In this document: piece by piece, positions 39,810 through 48,904 of the stretch
Layout: each line of letters starts with the position of its first letter
Numbering within the stretch: the stretch's first letter is position 1
From: Arcobacter acticola
GTDB taxonomy: Bacteria; Campylobacterota; Campylobacteria; Campylobacterales; Arcobacteraceae
DNA length: 64,000 nt
Assembly: GCF_013177675.1 (NCBI RefSeq)
Contig: NZ_CP042652.1
Location: forward strand, 2,914,001-2,978,000
Direction of reading: 5' to 3'
Translations under genes and position numbers: made by a program
The notes under the pieces: model-generated
What the model was told of the DNA's origin: nothing
The model's input: only the letters and a program-made list of their open reading frames with translations
Databases searched by the model: none

Positions 39810-41054
39810 TTAATTTTTATAATCACTAATAAAAGAAGGTAATCCATTTTGTTTATATTTTTCTTTTAGTCCTTTTAACAGATACATTTTGAGATTACCT
39901 TTGTTTTTTGCAGGAATTTCACCTCTACTTTCTATATCAAAATATTTCTCTATCTTGTTTTTTAATTCTTCTGAAATATTCACTTCTCCTGGCACTCCAG
40001 AGGATTCCATTTTACTAGCTGTATTTACAGTGTCACCCCAAATATCATAACTAAACTTATGTTTACCAATAACACCAGCTACAATTTCTCCAAAATGTAT
40101 TCCAACTCTAACTTGCCAATATCCACCACAAGACATTGCTCTTGTTTTTGCAAGTTCATTTATTTTTTCAACCATTTCTAGCCCTGCTAAACATATATTA
40201 AAAATATGATGTCTGTTTTCTTGAGGAACCCCTCCTGCACACATATAGCCATCTCCCAAAGTTTTTATCTTTTCTAATGAAAACTTTTTTACAATTGCAT
40301 CAAATTCTCTAAAACATATATCTAGTTCATTTACTAACTGTTTTGAATCCATTTGCTCTGTAAGTTGAGTAAATCCTTTAAAGTCTGTAAAAAGTACAGA
40401 AGCTTCTTTTATATGAGTAGGTTCTACTTTTTTTTTCTTTTTTAGTTCTTTTGCTATTTTTATTGGTAAAATATTATTTAATAGATCTTCACTTTTTTCC
40501 CAAGCATCTATAAGTAGGAATTCAAAGTGTTCTATAATCCAACCTTGATGTTCCATGTTTTGTTCATAAATTATATCCCAAGACTTTTTTATTTTTGCCT
40601 CATCATTTTTATAATACTCTCTAATCATTTCATGTAGAATTTTTCTAAGTTCTGCTTGGGATCTTAAAAAAGTCTGCATGTTTAATCCAAATTTTTTATG
40701 ATCAAAATTTTTTAATATTTCTACAACAGTTTTTTTGTATGTTTTTCTACTCTCTTTTGTTAGATTTTGTAAGTCTTTTATGGATTCCCAAAATACTATA
40801 TCAAATCCCTCAAAACTTGAATCATAATAGTTTTGTTTGTTTAATCTAATAACATTAAGTTCATATACAAAATTAAATTCAATAGGCTTTATGTTAGGAT
40901 AAGATTTATAAATCTCATTATGTACTTTTTTTATTCCAATTCTAGCTGGCTTTTTCCCAATATCAATATTATTTAGTATTTTCTCGTCTTTACTCAATTC
41001 AATATTAATATGAGTTAAAAATGAAGATGTTAAGTAGTTTAAAAAAGATTTCAT
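39810..41054 (-). CDS. Class III adenylate/guanylate cyclase
   Basis: 414 residues. The C-terminal cyclase homology domain runs from about 212 to 390. SVLFTDFKGFTQ supplies the first metal Asp, KTLGDGYMCAGG the second, and YDIWGDTVNTASKMES the Asn/Arg transition-state region. The N-terminal 200 residues are soluble and of unknown type, possibly a sensor. No membrane helix is seen. The nucleotide product (cAMP or cGMP) cannot be decided safely. Confidence 0.9.
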   Translation of the reverse strand: MKSFLNYLTSSFLTHINIELSKDEKILNNIDIGKKPARIGIKKVHNEIYKSYPNIKPIEFNFVYELNVIRLNKQNYYDSSFEGFDIVFWESIKDLQNLTKESRKTYKKTVVEILKNFDHKKFGLNMQTFLRSQAELRKILHEMIREYYKNDEAKIKKSWDIIYEQNMEHQGWIIEHFEFLLIDAWEKSEDLLNNILPIKIAKELKKKKKVEPTHIKEASVLFTDFKGFTQLTEQMDSKQLVNELDICFREFDAIVKKFSLEKIKTLGDGYMCAGGVPQENRHHIFNICLAGLEMVEKINELAKTRAMSCGGYWQVRVGIHFGEIVAGVIGKHKFSYDIWGDTVNTASKMESSGVPGEVNISEELKNKIEKYFDIESRGEIPAKNKGNLKMYLLKGLKEKYKQNGLPSFISDYKN

Positions 41055-41127
41055 GATTTTACCTTGCTGTTAAAAATATTTGATTTTATGGGGTTGTTAG
41101 TATATCTAATTAGTATTTTAATATAAC

Positions 41128-41172
41128 GGGAGTGCCAACATTTTATAGAACACAAAATCTCTGGCACTTCCC
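41128..41172. repeat. Inverted repeat resembling a transposon end or hairpin
   Basis: GGGAGTGCCA and TGGCACTTCCC pair with one bulge around a 24-base loop. No gene is in this 287-bp gap. It could be a decayed IS end or a structured RNA. Confidence 0.4.
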
Positions 41173-41341
41173 AAGCTTTTAGTGGTTTGTTTTAAACATT
41201 TCTCAACTTTTTACTTCTGGAGCAGTTTTACTAATGAAAAGATTATTCAAAAAGAGCTTATTTTTATATTTACAAAGCTTAAATAACAGGATTTATTTTA
41301 CTCTTTTATAATATAATCATAAACCATACAGAAGGATTTTA

Positions 41342-41737
41342 ATGCAAAACAATGATCAAGAGATACTTATTTGGCGTTCAGAATATAATATTAATAATTT
41401 TAAAATAGACTCTGAACATCAAAAACTTTTCGCAATTGCAAGGGAAGCTATAAATGTAACAAAACTAAAAGATGATATAGAAATTAATACTAAATTAAAA
41501 GAAATTATTACTAAACTTTTTGATTATGTAAATTATCATTTTAAAAATAAAGAAATACATGAAAATATTGTTAATACAATAAATGAGTTTGTAAAACAAC
41601 TTGCAACTTTAAGTGAAGATAGTTTTGAAAAAGAACTAGCTAAACTTATAGATGGAACTATTGTTCATCATATAGTTCAAGAAGATAAAAAAATCATCTC
41701 TTGGCTAAAAGCCAATTCAAGCCAAAACGATTCCTAG
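41342..41737 (+). CDS. Hemerythrin-like protein with internal deletion
   Basis: 131 residues. The N-terminal SEYNINNFKIDSEHQKLF and C-terminal IVHHIVQEDKK match the hemerythrin fold. Between them, YHFKNKEIHENIVNT is about 18 residues shorter than the neighbour's THFSHEE...EHKKLHREI. The deletion removes one His ligand and shifts the Glu ligand, so only part of the di-iron site remains. The gene is otherwise in frame, and likely a degenerate duplicate of the next gene. Confidence 0.75.
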   Translation: MQNNDQEILIWRSEYNINNFKIDSEHQKLFAIAREAINVTKLKDDIEINTKLKEIITKLFDYVNYHFKNKEIHENIVNTINEFVKQLATLSEDSFEKELAKLIDGTIVHHIVQEDKKIISWLKANSSQNDS

Positions 41738-41797
41738 TTTATTGCTTTTTAGTAATATTTATATACAATTTAAATAATTATACTATTAGGAATTTTT

Positions 41798-42640
41798 ATG
41801 GATAAAAATATTGAAAATTTAATTTGGAAATCAGAATATAACATCGGAAATTTGAAGATAGACCAAGAACATCAAAAACTCTTTTCCATAGCTAGAAAAA
41901 CTCTTTCAGTGGTGAAACTAAATAATGATGAACAAGAAATAGGAAAAATAAAAGAGCTAATTACTGAACTATTTACTTATGTGGGAACACATTTTTCTAA
42001 TGAACAAAAATACATGAAAGAAGTGAAGTATCCAGAGTTAGAAAATCATATATTACTTCATAAAAACCTATTAGATGTGCTAACAAATTTAATATCTCAA
42101 TTAAATACTATGGAATTAAAAGAGATAGAAAAATCTTTATATAGTTTTATTGAAGAGTATTTTATTAGACATATTATTTTAGAAGATAAGAAAATAAATC
42201 TCTGGAATTGTTCACTTGAAGATTTAAAAAGTCATTCAGGATGGAAAGATATTTATAGTGTTAATAATGAAATTATAGACAAAGAGCACAAAGAACTTTT
42301 TAATATTGCACAAGAAGCATTTGCATATGTTGAAGAAAAAGATAAAACTAAAAAAATAAAAGAGATTGTAACAGATCTTTATGATTATATGAAAACACAC
42401 TTTTCTCACGAAGAAAAATTTATGCAAGATATTAATTATCCAAAAAGTGAAGAGCATAAAAAACTTCATAGGGAGATTATTTTAAAAATAAATGAATTTG
42501 TAAAACAACTTCCAACTATGAATATAAGTGATTTTGAAAAAGAGTTATCTAAAATCATAGATATATCTCTTGTTCATCATATTATTCAAGAAGATAGAAA
42601 AATAATTGCATGGGAAAGAATGAATCCACATAAAAAATAG
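41798..42640 (+). CDS. Tandem two-domain bacteriohemerythrin
   Basis: 280 residues made of two complete hemerythrin domains. Each has EH, HF..E, H...H and H....D ligands: EHQKLF, THFSNE, ENHILLH, RHIILED in the first and EHKELF, THFSHE, EHKKLH, HHIIQED in the second. Such cytosolic di-iron proteins bind O2 or sense it. It follows the degenerate hemerythrin gene and precedes an ABM monooxygenase by 8 nt. Confidence 0.92.
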   Translation: MDKNIENLIWKSEYNIGNLKIDQEHQKLFSIARKTLSVVKLNNDEQEIGKIKELITELFTYVGTHFSNEQKYMKEVKYPELENHILLHKNLLDVLTNLISQLNTMELKEIEKSLYSFIEEYFIRHIILEDKKINLWNCSLEDLKSHSGWKDIYSVNNEIIDKEHKELFNIAQEAFAYVEEKDKTKKIKEIVTDLYDYMKTHFSHEEKFMQDINYPKSEEHKKLHREIILKINEFVKQLPTMNISDFEKELSKIIDISLVHHIIQEDRKIIAWERMNPHKK

Positions 42641-42648
42641 GAGAAACT

Positions 42649-42993
42649 ATGTACGCAGTTATATTTGAAGTTTGGCCAACAAAAGATGGTAAAGAAGAGT
42701 ATTTACAAATTGCATCAAAATTAAAAGAATTTTTACAAAATTGTGAAGGATTTATCTCAATTGAGAGATTTCAAAGCCTAATTGAGGAAAACAAACTTTT
42801 AAGTCTATCTTTTTGGGAAGATGAAAAAGCAATAGAAATTTGGAGAAACATGTTTGAACACAGAATCGCTCAAGATAAAGGAAACACTGGAATCTTTGAA
42901 AAGTATAGAATAAGAGTAGCAAATGTTCTAAGAGATTATACGAAAGAAGAAAGAGAACAAGCTCCAAAAGATTCAAATGAACATAGAATTTAG
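42649..42993 (+). CDS. Antibiotic biosynthesis monooxygenase (ABM) domain protein
   Basis: 114 residues with the ferredoxin-like ABM fold. VIFEVWPTKDGKEEYLQIAS, then GFISIERFQSL and LLSLSFWEDEKAIEIWRN. Members are small oxygenases or haem-degrading/quinol enzymes; the substrate here is unknown. It overlaps the next small gene by 17 nt. Confidence 0.82.
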   Translation: MYAVIFEVWPTKDGKEEYLQIASKLKEFLQNCEGFISIERFQSLIEENKLLSLSFWEDEKAIEIWRNMFEHRIAQDKGNTGIFEKYRIRVANVLRDYTKEEREQAPKDSNEHRI

Positions 42994-43168
42994 ATTTTTG
43001 CAAAAAGCAATTGCTGATAAAAACTATATTTCATTTACCTATGAAGATAAAAACTACAAAAACATCAAACCTTTAAAACTAGATGATAAGAACAAGCTTC
43101 ATTGTGATAAAACTTTTTTTGATTTTGAGAAAATAAAGAAATTACAAATTTTGAAGAATAAGTTCTGA
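42977..43168 (+). CDS. Small WYL-like protein
   Basis: 63 residues. MNIEFRFLQKAIADKNYISFTYEDKNYKNIKPLKL resembles the first part of a WYL domain ('I.f.Y....R...P..l'). It is too short for a full WYL domain. It overlaps the ABM gene end, so it is probably co-translated with it. Function unknown. Confidence 0.55.
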   Translation: MNIEFRFLQKAIADKNYISFTYEDKNYKNIKPLKLDDKNKLHCDKTFFDFEKIKKLQILKNKF

Positions 43169-43229
43169 AATTACACAATTTGTTAATTTTTAAACTATAT
43201 AATACGCAAATTTATTTTTAAGGATTAAC

Positions 43230-43628
43230 ATGAAAAAAATCGTATTTACTACATTACTATCAATTTCTTCAATTTTCGCATTTGATATTGGTTCAGTTAC
43301 AAAAACTGTAGGTGCAGCAACTGGGATAACTGCTGAATCAATCGGTACACAATTAGCTGATATGGCAAAAGCAAAAGCTCCTGAAACTGCTGCACAAGCA
43401 AAATCTTATTGTACACAAGCTTCAACATATAAATCATTTGTAGGAATTGCTGATGATGGTATGATGGCTAAAGCTATTGATATTTGTGCTGATAAAGCAA
43501 GTGAAGGATTAGAAGGTAAAGTAAGTGAACTAAAAGATAAAGCTACTACTGAAGCTGTAAAAGCTGTAACTTCTGATTCATCAACTCCATCTTTAATGGG
43601 AACAGCAGGTAAATTATTAGGTAACTAA
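43230..43628 (+). CDS. Exported alanine-rich protein of unknown function
   Basis: 132 residues with a signal peptide (MKKIVFTTLLSISSIFA, cleavage before FDIGS). The mature part is helical and Ala-rich (ITAESIGTQLADMAKAKAPE) with two cysteines (SYCTQASTYK, AIDICADKA) that could form a disulfide. The family was not recognised. A good AAGGA site and a strong terminator frame it as a single gene. Confidence 0.65.
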   Translation: MKKIVFTTLLSISSIFAFDIGSVTKTVGAATGITAESIGTQLADMAKAKAPETAAQAKSYCTQASTYKSFVGIADDGMMAKAIDICADKASEGLEGKVSELKDKATTEAVKAVTSDSSTPSLMGTAGKLLGN

Positions 43629-43636
43629 TACTTTTG

Positions 43637-43657
43637 TCAAACCCTTTTTGGGTTTGA
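43637..43657 (+). terminator. Terminator after the exported protein gene
   Basis: TCAAACCC-TTTTT-GGGTTTGA, an 8-bp stem followed by TATTCTTTTTTATTTT. Confidence 0.85.
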
Positions 43658-43726
43658 TATTCTTTTTTTATTTTCTCTTTACAACAAATAAATGTTATGA
43701 TTCATAAAAAAAATATAGGTAATAAT

Positions 43727-44548
43727 ATGAATACAACAGACTTAATGAATACCGCTCTTAAATTAGCACACCTTGATAAAATGCCTTATGATACAGATAT
43801 CATAGTTGCAGGGGAAAACATAAAAAAAGTACTTATTGGTATAGATATGGAAACTCCAGAGCTATTACTTGCACAACAATTGGGATTTGACTGCGTTGTA
43901 TCTCACCATCCAAAAGCAGATTCATGTGTAGTTGATTTTGCAAAAGTTATGGATGTGCAAATAGATAGAATGGTAAAATCAGGAATTCCAATAAACAAAG
44001 CTCAAAAAGTTCTTCGAGCAAAACAAATAAGTATAGATATGACAAAACACGCTTCAAACTATGACCGAGTTAGTTCAGCGGCAAGACTTATGAAAATGCC
44101 ATATCTAAATATACATATTCCAGCTGATTTTATAACAGAAGAAATCGTACAAACAAGACTAGATAAGGCATTTAAAGATAAGCCAAAAACAAAACTAAAA
44201 GATATCATTGAAGAATTAAATTCATGGGAATATTTTATAGATAAAGTTGCTCAACCAATTATTAGAGTTGGTTCAAATGATGACTACGCAGGTAAAATTG
44301 AAGTTCTTATGTCAGGTGGAACAAACGGTGGAGCAGATGTTTATAAATCATATTTCCATGCAGGTGTCGGAACAATAATAGCAATGCACGTTCCAGAAGA
44401 TGTGCAAAAAGCAGTAATAGAACAAAACATCGGAAATATAATCATAGCACCTCATATGCCAAGTGATAGTATTGGTTTACTTGAAATTGTGAAGGCTTGG
44501 AGAGCTCAAGGTGTTGAAGTGACTTGTATGAGTGGGATTGTGGAGTAA
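43727..44548 (+). CDS. NIF3-like dinuclear metal-centre protein
   Basis: 273 residues. LIGIDMETPELLLAQQLGFDCVVSHHPKA holds the first metal His pair, and EVLMSGGTNGGADVY with IAPHMPSDSIG-like sequence is the C-terminal part. YbgI/NIF3 proteins bind two metals and are annotated as GTP cyclohydrolase 1 type 2 homologues, but the true reaction is uncertain. The start is the ATG after AGGTAATAAT; an in-frame ATG ten codons earlier is weaker. Confidence 0.85.
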   Translation: MNTTDLMNTALKLAHLDKMPYDTDIIVAGENIKKVLIGIDMETPELLLAQQLGFDCVVSHHPKADSCVVDFAKVMDVQIDRMVKSGIPINKAQKVLRAKQISIDMTKHASNYDRVSSAARLMKMPYLNIHIPADFITEEIVQTRLDKAFKDKPKTKLKDIIEELNSWEYFIDKVAQPIIRVGSNDDYAGKIEVLMSGGTNGGADVYKSYFHAGVGTIIAMHVPEDVQKAVIEQNIGNIIIAPHMPSDSIGLLEIVKAWRAQGVEVTCMSGIVE

Positions 44549-44571
44549 AGATTTATATAACTCTCTACGCC

Positions 44572-45855
44572 CTATTCACTTTCAAAAAACACCTCTTTTT
44601 TAACTACTTCACCCATAGTTCTATAATCAATATTTTCTTTTGATTTTTCCTTATTTAACCACTTGTTTATATAATCTTTTCCATTGTACATTTGCGTTTG
44701 TCTTTCTATATCAAATATTCTATAAGAAGAATCATTTCCAACATGGGATTGATAAGCCCAATTCCCATAGTTTGAAGCTGGATTATAATCTACTAAAAGG
44801 CTTTCAAAAAAAGCAGCCCCTATTCTCCAATCTAGTCCAAGATTTTTTACAAAATAACTGGCTACTATTTGCCTATTTCTATTACTAAGCCAAGCACTTG
44901 ATTTGAGTTCATTTATACTTGCATCTATTAAATCAACTCCCGTTGATGCATTAAAGAAATTTTTTAGAGACTTTTCATCTTTTCTAAAGTTATAGTTTAT
45001 TTCTTTTATTCCCGATTTTAAAAAGAGTTTATTTTCACTATATTTCATTACCAAATAAAAAAAGTCTCTCCATAAAAGTTCAAAATAAATCCAGTAAGAA
45101 GAATCACTTTTATATGTTTTTTCTTCTTGTATTTTAATCTCATGATAAATTCTTCTAGGACTTATACACCCAATTGCTAGATATGCTGAAAACTTAGTTG
45201 AATTATCAAAACCACTCATTTCATTTCTTGTTGATTTGTATTCATGAATTTTAGGAAGATACATTTCTAGTTGTTTCAAGGCTTCATCTTCTCCACCTTT
45301 GAAAACTATGGCATTTGAATTTTGTATTGATACTGTAGGAATTTTTATATCAAGAGATTTAAATTCAATAGTTTTTTTTCTAAAAATTTTATCAAGTGGT
45401 TTTTGAATTTCTATCTTTTCAGCTTTATTTCTAAAGTGAGAGAAACTCTTTTTATAATCAAAAACAAAAGGTTCAATCATTGTTTGAGAAAAGAAAGATT
45501 TATAAGGGTATTTTTGAAGTTTCTTTTCAAAAGATTTTTCTTCAGTCCCAACTTCCTCATCATAATAAATAGTAATCTCATAAGACCCAGAAAGTTCTTT
45601 TAAACTTTGTTCAATATCATCAACGATACCTAGATTTATATCATATTTCAAAAGATTGGTTTTAAGACAAAGCAGTGATTCTTTGATTAGTTTTTCTCTA
45701 AAAATATCACACTTTTTAAAGTCAAATATCTCGCCTTTGAGTAATTCTAAACTATATAATCCTAAGACATAATCATTTTCATTACATGCGTCATATAAAC
45801 AGTGGTTATCATCAATTCGAAGATTGTTTCTAAATATTATTATTGCTAATTTCAT
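44572..45855 (-). CDS. Cryptochrome/photolyase, DASH type
   Basis: 427 residues. The photolyase N-domain starts IIIFRNNLRIDDN. The FAD domain has KSSAWLSNRNRQIVASYF, then LDWRIGAAFFESLLVDYNPASNYGNWAYQSHVGND, the Cry-DASH signature. Cry-DASH proteins repair CPD lesions in single-stranded DNA using light. It is monocistronic; neighbours give no further context. Confidence 0.88.
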   Translation of the reverse strand: MKLAIIIFRNNLRIDDNHCLYDACNENDYVLGLYSLELLKGEIFDFKKCDIFREKLIKESLLCLKTNLLKYDINLGIVDDIEQSLKELSGSYEITIYYDEEVGTEEKSFEKKLQKYPYKSFFSQTMIEPFVFDYKKSFSHFRNKAEKIEIQKPLDKIFRKKTIEFKSLDIKIPTVSIQNSNAIVFKGGEDEALKQLEMYLPKIHEYKSTRNEMSGFDNSTKFSAYLAIGCISPRRIYHEIKIQEEKTYKSDSSYWIYFELLWRDFFYLVMKYSENKLFLKSGIKEINYNFRKDEKSLKNFFNASTGVDLIDASINELKSSAWLSNRNRQIVASYFVKNLGLDWRIGAAFFESLLVDYNPASNYGNWAYQSHVGNDSSYRIFDIERQTQMYNGKDYINKWLNKEKSKENIDYRTMGEVVKKEVFFESE

Positions 45856-45901
45856 GTTTGTATTTTAGCAAAGGACAAAGAGTTTTAATAATGATATATT
45901 G

Positions 45902-46270
45902 TTAGTTAATATAATCTTTTAATTCTAGTATCTTATTTTCCAATTCTTCTAGTTCATTAGAACAAATATCAAAAACTGTTTCTGAGTCAATATCTACATA
46001 ATGATGAGAAATAAAATCTCTAGTTTTAATAATTCTACTCCAATAATTTTTATCTGAAACTTTTAATAAAAGACCTCGTTCCCTTTTATCTAAGTTTTTT
46101 AAAGCTTCGCCAATAGCTTGAATTCTCATTGAAATTGCATCTAATTTATCAAGACCATCATCTGAATCTAAAAAATCATCACTTGATTTTATACTTTTAA
46201 ATCTTCTATTTATTAGTCTAATACTTTCTAAAATAAAATCAATTAGTTCGATAGTTGTAGATTTATCCAT
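45902..46270 (-). CDS. hepT: HepT-like toxin (DUF86 RNase)
   Basis: 122 residues, all helical. TRDFISHHYVDID contains the R-x4-H-x-Y catalytic motif of HepT (HEPN superfamily) RNase toxins. It overlaps the upstream MntA-type gene by 8 nt. The pair is the HepT/MntA type VII toxin-antitoxin, in which the nucleotidyltransferase AMPylates the toxin. Confidence 0.88.
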   Translation of the reverse strand: MDKSTTIELIDFILESIRLINRRFKSIKSSDDFLDSDDGLDKLDAISMRIQAIGEALKNLDKRERGLLLKVSDKNYWSRIIKTRDFISHHYVDIDSETVFDICSNELEELENKILELKDYIN

Positions 46271-46553
46271 AAATTACTTCTTTTTGAATTTCATTAAAAA
46301 TAGCGCCACCACTTCTTTTGTGTTTATGCATTAAATCTATTTTTTTATTATAAAGCTCTTCTAAAAATACCCATAATCCTGAGATATTTTTAAATGTTTT
46401 ATTTTTAAACTCTACATATATATCGATATCACTATTTTCAGTTTGCATATCTTTTGCATAACTTCCGAAAAGTCCTATTTTATCAACTTCAAAAGTATTT
46501 TGAATATAATCTTTTTTTTGAATAAGTTTTTCTAAAATATCATTTTTTGTCAT
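46263..46553 (-). CDS. mntA: MntA-like minimal nucleotidyltransferase antitoxin
   Basis: 96 residues. VDKIGLFGSYAKDMQTENSDIDIYVEF is the GSx10DxD nucleotidyltransferase motif. Its AAGGGAG ribosome site lies 7 bases before the ATG. It pairs with the HepT toxin. Confidence 0.88.
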   Translation of the reverse strand: MTKNDILEKLIQKKDYIQNTFEVDKIGLFGSYAKDMQTENSDIDIYVEFKNKTFKNISGLWVFLEELYNKKIDLMHKHKRSGGAIFNEIQKEVIYG

Positions 46554-46883
46554 TTAGTCTCCCTTATTGTTTTCATTATTATAACTAATATTTTTATAAT
46601 AAATACAGAAGATATATATATTTTGAGTTTAGTACTGTTTCTTGTAGCTAGATATTTAATTGCTTTTTTAGATGAAATAATTAAGTATACTATCCCAAGA
46701 ATTTTAATTTTTAGAATTTTTAAATAAGCCTTCCTATAAAAGATAGCTTAAATAAAAGATAAAATAAAAAAAGTGCATACTTTTAGGTTTTATCTTTAAA
46801 GTACTATAAAAAATAGTATTTTGAAGATGAAATTTATTTCATCGTGAACAAGTAAAATGGTATTGGCTTTTATATAATTGCCA
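46554..46883. other. Intergenic region before the IS110-family element
   Basis: No gene is seen. The stretch holds one of two diverged direct repeats (46621-46712), a perfect 8-bp palindrome GATGAAAT/ATTTCATC at 46826-46843, and the TACTAT/ATAGTA hairpin at 46802-46817. Confidence 0.45.
46621..46712 (+). repeat. Diverged direct repeat, left copy
   Basis: Shares the blocks TTTAGTAC, TAGATATTTAA and ATTAAGTATACT, plus spaced TC.CC..GAATTT, with 48905-48999 in the same order. The copies lie outside the IS110-family element and the DUF2237 gene. Confidence 0.6.
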
Positions 46884-48432
46884 ATTTATAGTATTAAATT
46901 ATTTGTTTGAGTTTTTTTACAATTTACTGTTAATTACATCTAAAATTAAGATTAAGGATGTGCTACAAATACACGTGTTGGATTATATGCTTGGTTATGA
47001 TTATAGATAGCCCAAATAATATAAGCTAGTTTTCTAGCAACTATTATCAAAGCTTCTTTTTTAGCACGACCTGATGCTACTTGATTTCTAAATATTTGTT
47101 TTAGTTCACTATTATGCCTGATTGCTGCAACTGATGCTAAATACAATGCTTTTTTTGCATATCTAGCTCCTCGTTTAGCTAAGTGTCCATATTTTAAAGT
47201 ATTACCTGATTGTTCTTGAGTTGGATAAAGCCCTAAATAACCAATTAAAGATTTAGCATCTTTAAATCTATCAAGATTTCCACATTCAGCAAGTAATGCT
47301 AATAGGGTTTTATCAGATACTCCAGGAATTGTTCTTAAGTTATCTAATACAGAGGAGATATAATCTTCATCCTCTTTATTCTCTTGTGTAGATTCAATTT
47401 GTTTATCAAATATTTTTATCATCTCTTCTTCTAAAGATTTGATTTCTTCTTGCAATGCTCTAATAAGCTTAATATTTGATCTGATAAAAAATGCTCTAGC
47501 ATCTTTGGCTACTCCTGAATAAATTGTATCTTTTGCTATTGATAATAAATGTTCAGCTTTAACTTGATTAAAATTATTACCTTTTATATTTCTAAAAAGT
47601 TTTAATATTCTATCAACTGAAACATACTCAAAGTGTTTAGCTGTAGGATACTTTTCAAGTAATATTAAACCTGTTACACTAAAAGGATCTTTAATAACTT
47701 TATCTAGTTCTGGAAATACAACAGCAAGTAGTGATGATGTTTCTCTTTTAAGTGATTTTAGTTTTTCTTTAATATTCTCTTTATGTCGAAATAATACTTT
47801 TAAGGATTGTACTTGTTCTTCATTTACATACCCTTTTGAGTATCTTCCACTTTTAATTAAAAGTGCAATTATCATAGAATCTATATTGTCATTTTTAACA
47901 TACTTCATAGTAAGCATATTCCTATATTGTGAAGTTTGATATGGATTTAATAATATCACATTATAATTTAAATCTTTTAAGTACCTATAAAGATTTTCAA
48001 ATAGTAATCCTGTAGCCTCCATGCCAATAAGAATATCTTTAGTATCACAGTTAAGTGATTCAATATTATTGATTAGTTTTTTAAATCCAGCAGTTGATGA
48101 ATTAAAAGGAAATGGTTTTATTATCATCTCTTCTTTATCATTAATCACACTACAAACACTAAAAGCTTTAGCAATGTCTATTCCAATATAAAACATAATA
48201 CATCCTTAATCTTAATTCTTGATTTATGCTCACAGCCTCCTATTATGGATGGTAAGAGATATAACACTTCCATAGCTTCCTAAATAGGTGAGTTTATACA
48301 ATCAAAATAATACGCTTTGTTTGGTGATATAAATTAAATATTATTCACAAGGAAAAGAAGATCATTTAATGATGTAATTAACTGTGAATTGTAAAAAAAT
48401 TTAAACTAATTAAATTTAATACAAACATAAAT
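46884..48432. mobile_element. IS110-family element (approximate bounds) with nested inverted repeats
   Basis: One transposase gene fills most of the element. An 18-bp perfect inverted repeat, AATTAAGATTAAGGATGT at 46944-46961 and its complement at 48200-48217, hugs the gene as in the IS1111 group. A longer imperfect pair of about 57-62 bp lies further out (46884-46940 and 48371-48432). Whether these outer arms are element ends or the halves of a palindromic target is open. No target duplication was found, as expected. The 150 bp at 48218-48370 is where a guide (bridge/seek) RNA could lie. Confidence 0.7.
46952..48196 (-). CDS. IS110-family transposase
   Basis: 414 residues. The N-terminal RuvC-like DEDD domain begins MFYIGIDIAK with Asp7, then GMEATG and NDNIDSMI. 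The C-terminal Transposase_20 part reads LRTIPGVSDKTLLALLAECGNL and SLIGYLGLYPTQEQSGNT. It is intact. It ends on the inner inverted repeat. Confidence 0.95.
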   Translation of the reverse strand: MFYIGIDIAKAFSVCSVINDKEEMIIKPFPFNSSTAGFKKLINNIESLNCDTKDILIGMEATGLLFENLYRYLKDLNYNVILLNPYQTSQYRNMLTMKYVKNDNIDSMIIALLIKSGRYSKGYVNEEQVQSLKVLFRHKENIKEKLKSLKRETSSLLAVVFPELDKVIKDPFSVTGLILLEKYPTAKHFEYVSVDRILKLFRNIKGNNFNQVKAEHLLSIAKDTIYSGVAKDARAFFIRSNIKLIRALQEEIKSLEEEMIKIFDKQIESTQENKEDEDYISSVLDNLRTIPGVSDKTLLALLAECGNLDRFKDAKSLIGYLGLYPTQEQSGNTLKYGHLAKRGARYAKKALYLASVAAIRHNSELKQIFRNQVASGRAKKEALIIVARKLAYIIWAIYNHNQAYNPTRVFVAHP

Positions 48433-48497
48433 AATATATACAACTTTTATTCTGTTTTAGTAATAAAAGTTGATTATGTATTATAGGAGGAAATAAT
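48197..48497. other. Non-coding flank of the IS110-family element
   Basis: Holds the inner and outer inverted repeats and about 150 bp between them with no coding frame. The DUF2237 gene begins 65 bp after the outer arm, with an AGGAGG ribosome site just before it at 48485-48490. Confidence 0.5.
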
Positions 48498-48866
48498 ATG
48501 CAAAAGAAGTTAAATGTGCTAAGTGAACCACTAGAACCCTGTAGTGTAAATCCTCTAACTGGATACTATCGTGATGGTTGTTGTTTTTCAGGAAAAGAAA
48601 ATGCTGCTATTCATGCTGTTTGTATCTATGCGACTAAAGAATTCTTGGAATATTCTAAAGAAGCTGGTAATGATCTTTCAACTCCAATACCTGAATATAA
48701 CTTCCCAGGTGTTAAACCAGGAGAGAGTTGGTGTTTAGGAGGATATAGTTTTGTCAAAGCACATCAAGCAGGTAAAGCACCTCAGATATTTATACATTCT
48801 ACACATGAACGTATGTTAGAACTCATTGATTTAGAAACATTGAAATCTTACGCTATTGATTTATAA
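48498..48866 (+). CDS. DUF2237 family protein
   Basis: 122 residues. LNVLSEPLEPCSVNPLTGYYRDGCC and AGNDLSTPIPEYNFPGVKPGESWCLGG are the defining blocks of DUF2237. It has conserved cysteines (C in LEPCS, CC in RDGCC, WCLGG). Function unknown. It stands alone beside the IS110-family element, with a strong AGGAGG site. Confidence 0.9.
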   Translation: MQKKLNVLSEPLEPCSVNPLTGYYRDGCCFSGKENAAIHAVCIYATKEFLEYSKEAGNDLSTPIPEYNFPGVKPGESWCLGGYSFVKAHQAGKAPQIFIHSTHERMLELIDLETLKSYAIDL

Positions 48867-48904
48867 GATAAGTGCATTAGGTTGATTTAGATATTAAAAT
48901 ATTT

